The translations under genes and the position numbers were made by a program. Shown in pieces: positions 61,314 to 64,000 of a stretch of 64,000 nt of DNA. The notes below the pieces were generated by a model. The model was not told the DNA's origin and made no database searches. It was given only the letters and a program-made list of their open reading frames with translations. The stretch is from the NCBI GenBank assembly GCA_023212695.1, contig JALCCG010000004.1, forward strand, positions 62,001 to 126,000, in the 5' to 3' direction. How positions within the stretch are numbered: position 1 is the first letter of the stretch; every line of letters starts with the position of its first letter. This DNA comes from Sporisorium sorghi (lineage: Eukaryota > Basidiomycota > Ustilaginomycetes > Ustilaginales > Ustilaginaceae).

Positions 61314-63968
61314 TCACGAACACTTACTGTACCCGCAATTCCCGCAAGTCTTGCATCCCTCGATGTTAATCAAGGATGCACCGCCGCAGGATGGGCACAG
61401 ATCGAGCGACATGGAGCCGCCGCCTGCCTGCGAGCCGTGGCCGCCATACCCTGCGGCTGCCGGTGCACCGGACTCGCCTGCATCAGCAGGCGCCATCGTG
61501 GCTGCAACCGGTGCCGGATCATGGTCATGATCCGCCTCCGCGTTGTTCGCCACGTGCGTTTCCAGCGCCTTCGCCACGGCGTCGGCGATGGATTCCACGC
61601 GGTTCGCACCGAAGCCGATCGCGCCGGTGCCGCCGATGCCCTTGAGGTGCTTGATCAGCAGCTCCACCTTATTGCCGTGGTCCCCGTACCGGAGGAACAG
61701 GGAGCAGACCCGGCCCAAGGCTTCCGCCATGGCGAATACATCCGAGCCGGCCTTGCCGACATTCAGGAAGATTTCGCTTGGAATGCCGTCCAGATCATTG
61801 ATCGTAATGTACGCCATGCCAAACGGTGTATTCATCTTATAGGTAGCACCGCGCAGCACTTGCGGGCGCTTCTTGTATTGTTTATCCAGCCCGCTCTTGC
61901 TCGCGGATGCTGTCACTGCTACGCTTGCACCCGCTGGCTCCACGCTCGCCGCATCCTCTGCCGCTTGCCCTGCCGCGCTTTGCTCCAAGGCCGTTTCCGC
62001 CGAAGGGGCGGTCACTGCTTCGGCTGCTTTATCATCTTTTTTCTCCGTTTGCAGCACCTGCACATCGCGGCTGCCGTCACGGTAGATCGTTACGCCTTTG
62101 CATCCCAGATCGAATGCCAGCTCATACAGGCGCTTCGTATCTTCAACCGTGAAGTCAGCCGGACAGTTGGCCGTCTTCGAGATGGAGCTGTCCACCCAGC
62201 GCTGAATCGCCGCCTGCACGCGGATATGGTCCTCGGCGGAGAGTGTCATCGCCGTGACGTAATAATCGGGAAGCTCCTCGCCCGGATGGCTGTCCAGCCA
62301 GTCCTGGGCAATCGGCACGAACTGCTCGTCGAAGCCAAGACGGCTTTGACGGAAGTATTTGAAGGCAAAGTACGGCTCGATGCCCGTCGACGTTCCAACC
62401 ATCGTACCCGTGCTGCCCGTCGGCGCTTGGGTAATCACGGTCACGTTGCGCGCGCCCTTTTCACGAACCGCATCCGCCACTTCAGGATACACTTCCGCCA
62501 TATTTTTCATGAAGCCGCTTTGCAGGTACAGCTCGGCATCGAATGCCTGGAACGAACCCTTCTCTTCGGCAATATCGACGGAAGCCAGATACGCCTCGCG
62601 TGCGATGAAGCCGTACAGCTTATCCAGGAATTCCAGTGATTCCGGGCTGCCGTAACGGATGTTCAGCTTGATCATCAGCTCGGCCAGACCCATCGTTCCA
62701 AGGCCCACGCGGCGCTCTTTTTTCTGGTTCAATTCATTCTCTTCAAAATGGTACGGCGTCCGGTCAATGACATTATCCAGGAAGCGCACGGAGTAACGCG
62801 TCGTGGTAGCCAGCTCTTCCCAAGCGACGTCATGATTCGCCTCATCATAGAACTTCGACAGGTTCATCGCCGACAGGTTGCATACGCCCCAGCCAGGAAG
62901 TCCCTGCTCACCGCAAGGGTTCGTGCAGATAATCGGGTTGAAATACCAGCTGTTGGACATCTGGTTGTAGTATTCCATGAAGACAACACCCGGCTCCGCA
63001 GATTTCCATGCAGATTCGATAATCGTATGCCATACCTCGCGTGCTCTTACCGTTTTATATGGAATAACGCTATGTCCGGCTTTCTTCCATTTCTCCAGGT
63101 CACCGTCCCACAACTCATCATAATCGGGATCGGTGGTATCCGGGAACACGAGCTCCCAGTCCAGATCTTCCTTCACGGCTTTCATGAAATCATTGCTGAC
63201 GCATACTGACAGGTTTGCATTTGTAACTTGTCCCATCGTCTGCTTCACCGTAATGAAATCCTCCACGTCCGGGTGCCAATCGTTAATCATTAGCATGAGA
63301 GCGCCCCGGCGGCTTCCGCCCTGCTCGATCAGGCCTGTCGTATAACTGAACAATCCGCCCCACGATACCGCACCGCTGGAGGAACCGTTCACACCTCTCA
63401 CAATAGCCCGCCGAGGACGCAGGGAGGACAAATTGATGCCGACACCGCCGCCGCGCGCCATAATCTCGGTCATTTCGGACAGAGTTTCCATAATCCCGCC
63501 CCGACTGTCCTTCGGCGAAGGAATCACGTAACAGTTGAACAGCGTCAATTCATCGCTTGCACCCGCACCAGCCGCAATCCGACCGCCCGGCACCAGCTTC
63601 CAATCATCCAGAATCTCGCGGAATTTCCCGCGCCACTCCTCCTGCAGTTCCGGCGTTGCTTCCACCGATGACATAGCAGCTGCGAGTCGATCCCACATTT
63701 CTTCCGGCGTTTTCTCGATGGTTAACGTCAGCTTCTCCACATCCGATTCCACAAGCTCGCCCTTCCGTGTCTTCACCGTGACCTTGCGGCCTTCGCGCTT
63801 CACGATTTCGCCAACTTCCTTAGTCGGAAATTTAGGATCATCCTTCGTCAGAACAAGCACCACATCGCCGACCTTCGCGTTGTTGGTGTCCGCATCCTTC
63901 CAGGCATACCGGTCCAAAAAGATCTTCTCGCTTAAACCTTCCAGCCGCTGATTCTGCATCGTAGTCAA
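61314..63968 (-). CDS. nrdJ: vitamin B12-dependent ribonucleotide reductase (class II)
   Basis: 884 residues. LFNCYVIPSPKDSRGGI (active-site Cys), IMARGGGVGINLSSLRP, ICTNPCGEQGLPGWGVCNLS (radical-site Asn/Cys/Glu) and the C-terminal redox cysteines TCGNCGYSKCS identify a class II NrdJ, which makes deoxyribonucleotides with adenosylcobalamin and needs no oxygen. A low-complexity Ala-rich linker (about 675-725) separates the barrel from a C-terminal TSCPD-type domain with a zinc-ribbon-like end. TTG 63968 sits 9 nt after AGGAGG; ATG 63959 is too far, TTG 63974 too close. No riboswitch could be checked because the leader is cut by the window edge. Confidence 0.95.
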   Translation of the reverse strand: MTTMQNQRLEGLSEKIFLDRYAWKDADTNNAKVGDVVLVLTKDDPKFPTKEVGEIVKREGRKVTVKTRKGELVESDVEKLTLTIEKTPEEMWDRLAAAMSSVEATPELQEEWRGKFREILDDWKLVPGGRIAAGAGASDELTLFNCYVIPSPKDSRGGIMETLSEMTEIMARGGGVGINLSSLRPRRAIVRGVNGSSSGAVSWGGLFSYTTGLIEQGGSRRGALMLMINDWHPDVEDFITVKQTMGQVTNANLSVCVSNDFMKAVKEDLDWELVFPDTTDPDYDELWDGDLEKWKKAGHSVIPYKTVRAREVWHTIIESAWKSAEPGVVFMEYYNQMSNSWYFNPIICTNPCGEQGLPGWGVCNLSAMNLSKFYDEANHDVAWEELATTTRYSVRFLDNVIDRTPYHFEENELNQKKERRVGLGTMGLAELMIKLNIRYGSPESLEFLDKLYGFIAREAYLASVDIAEEKGSFQAFDAELYLQSGFMKNMAEVYPEVADAVREKGARNVTVITQAPTGSTGTMVGTSTGIEPYFAFKYFRQSRLGFDEQFVPIAQDWLDSHPGEELPDYYVTAMTLSAEDHIRVQAAIQRWVDSSISKTANCPADFTVEDTKRLYELAFDLGCKGVTIYRDGSRDVQVLQTEKKDDKAAEAVTAPSAETALEQSAAGQAAEDAASVEPAGASVAVTASASKSGLDKQYKKRPQVLRGATYKMNTPFGMAYITINDLDGIPSEIFLNVGKAGSDVFAMAEALGRVCSLFLRYGDHGNKVELLIKHLKGIGGTGAIGFGANRVESIADAVAKALETHVANNAEADHDHDPAPVAATMAPADAGESGAPAAAGYGGHGSQAGGGSMSLDLCPSCGGASLINIEGCKTCGNCGYSKCS

Positions 63969-64000
63969 GAGCAACTACCTCCTATATAAGTTATAAAATC

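Noticed and set aside
61158..62639. Long plus-strand open frame (493 codons) opposite nrdJ
   Set aside because: It is the antisense of a clear nrdJ gene in GC-rich sequence; its protein is rich in Arg, His and Cys with no domain, and no ribosome binding site precedes it.
1..64000. tRNA, rRNA, CRISPR array, insertion sequence or prophage
   Set aside because: No cloverleaf with CCA-type end, no regularly spaced repeat, no transposase or phage structural gene was found on reading both strands.

Overview
The window reads as the chromosome of a Paenibacillus-like, spore-forming member of the Bacillales. This is inferred from gene content and style: strong GGAGG-type ribosome binding sites with frequent TTG/GTG starts, an LplA/LplB/LplC-type sugar transporter beside a membrane-bound AraC-family regulator, an SLH-domain surface protein, copper-amine-oxidase-like domains attached to secreted proteins, a B12-dependent ribonucleotide reductase, a bacillithiol-transferase (BstA/YfiT) relative and many DinB, GNAT, Nudix and methyltransferase singletons. 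No rRNA, tRNA, prophage, insertion sequence or CRISPR array was seen. Base composition is uneven: 27-38 kb is visibly GC-rich, while 38.7-40.7 kb and 53-61 kb are AT-rich.

1-27 kb is accessory and housekeeping material in small transcription units. It holds a hydrolase cut by the window edge, a BstA-like protein, a broken Nudix gene, a regulator-like protein with HTH, LamG and VOC domains in one chain, a secreted EEP nuclease/phosphatase, a secreted formamidase-like protein, an SLH protein, a two-component system followed by a propeller lipoprotein, a run of decayed genes (16.1-17.7 kb), methyltransferases, glutamate racemase, a lipase and a PIG-L deacetylase.

27.3-38.5 kb is a carbohydrate-use locus: a large clan-A-like glycoside hydrolase and a GH29 alpha-L-fucosidase in one tight operon, a solute-binding lipoprotein, a membrane AraC-type regulator, and two divergently transcribed permeases. 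A related 27-39 bp motif lies upstream of three of these units.

38.7-51.4 kb holds an ECF sigma factor overlapping its probable anti-sigma gene; an operon of TetR repressor, MFS pump, FtsX-type ABC permease and ATPase with a visible promoter/operator; a FusB/FusC-type EF-G-binding protein preceded by a leader ORF and competing hairpins typical of ribosome-mediated attenuation; and two SDR genes divergent from a TetR-family regulator with repeated operator-like boxes.

51.6-61 kb has an AlaX-type tRNA-editing protein, two hydrolases, GH32, Nudix, methyltransferase and APH-type kinase genes, gene fragments (a kinase P-loop stub and a Rossmann-fold stub), a duplicated terminator-like repeat, and two homologous, structured elements each with a 139-bp core (59914-60052 and 60417-60555). 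This element pair is the least explained feature of the window. The window ends in nrdJ.
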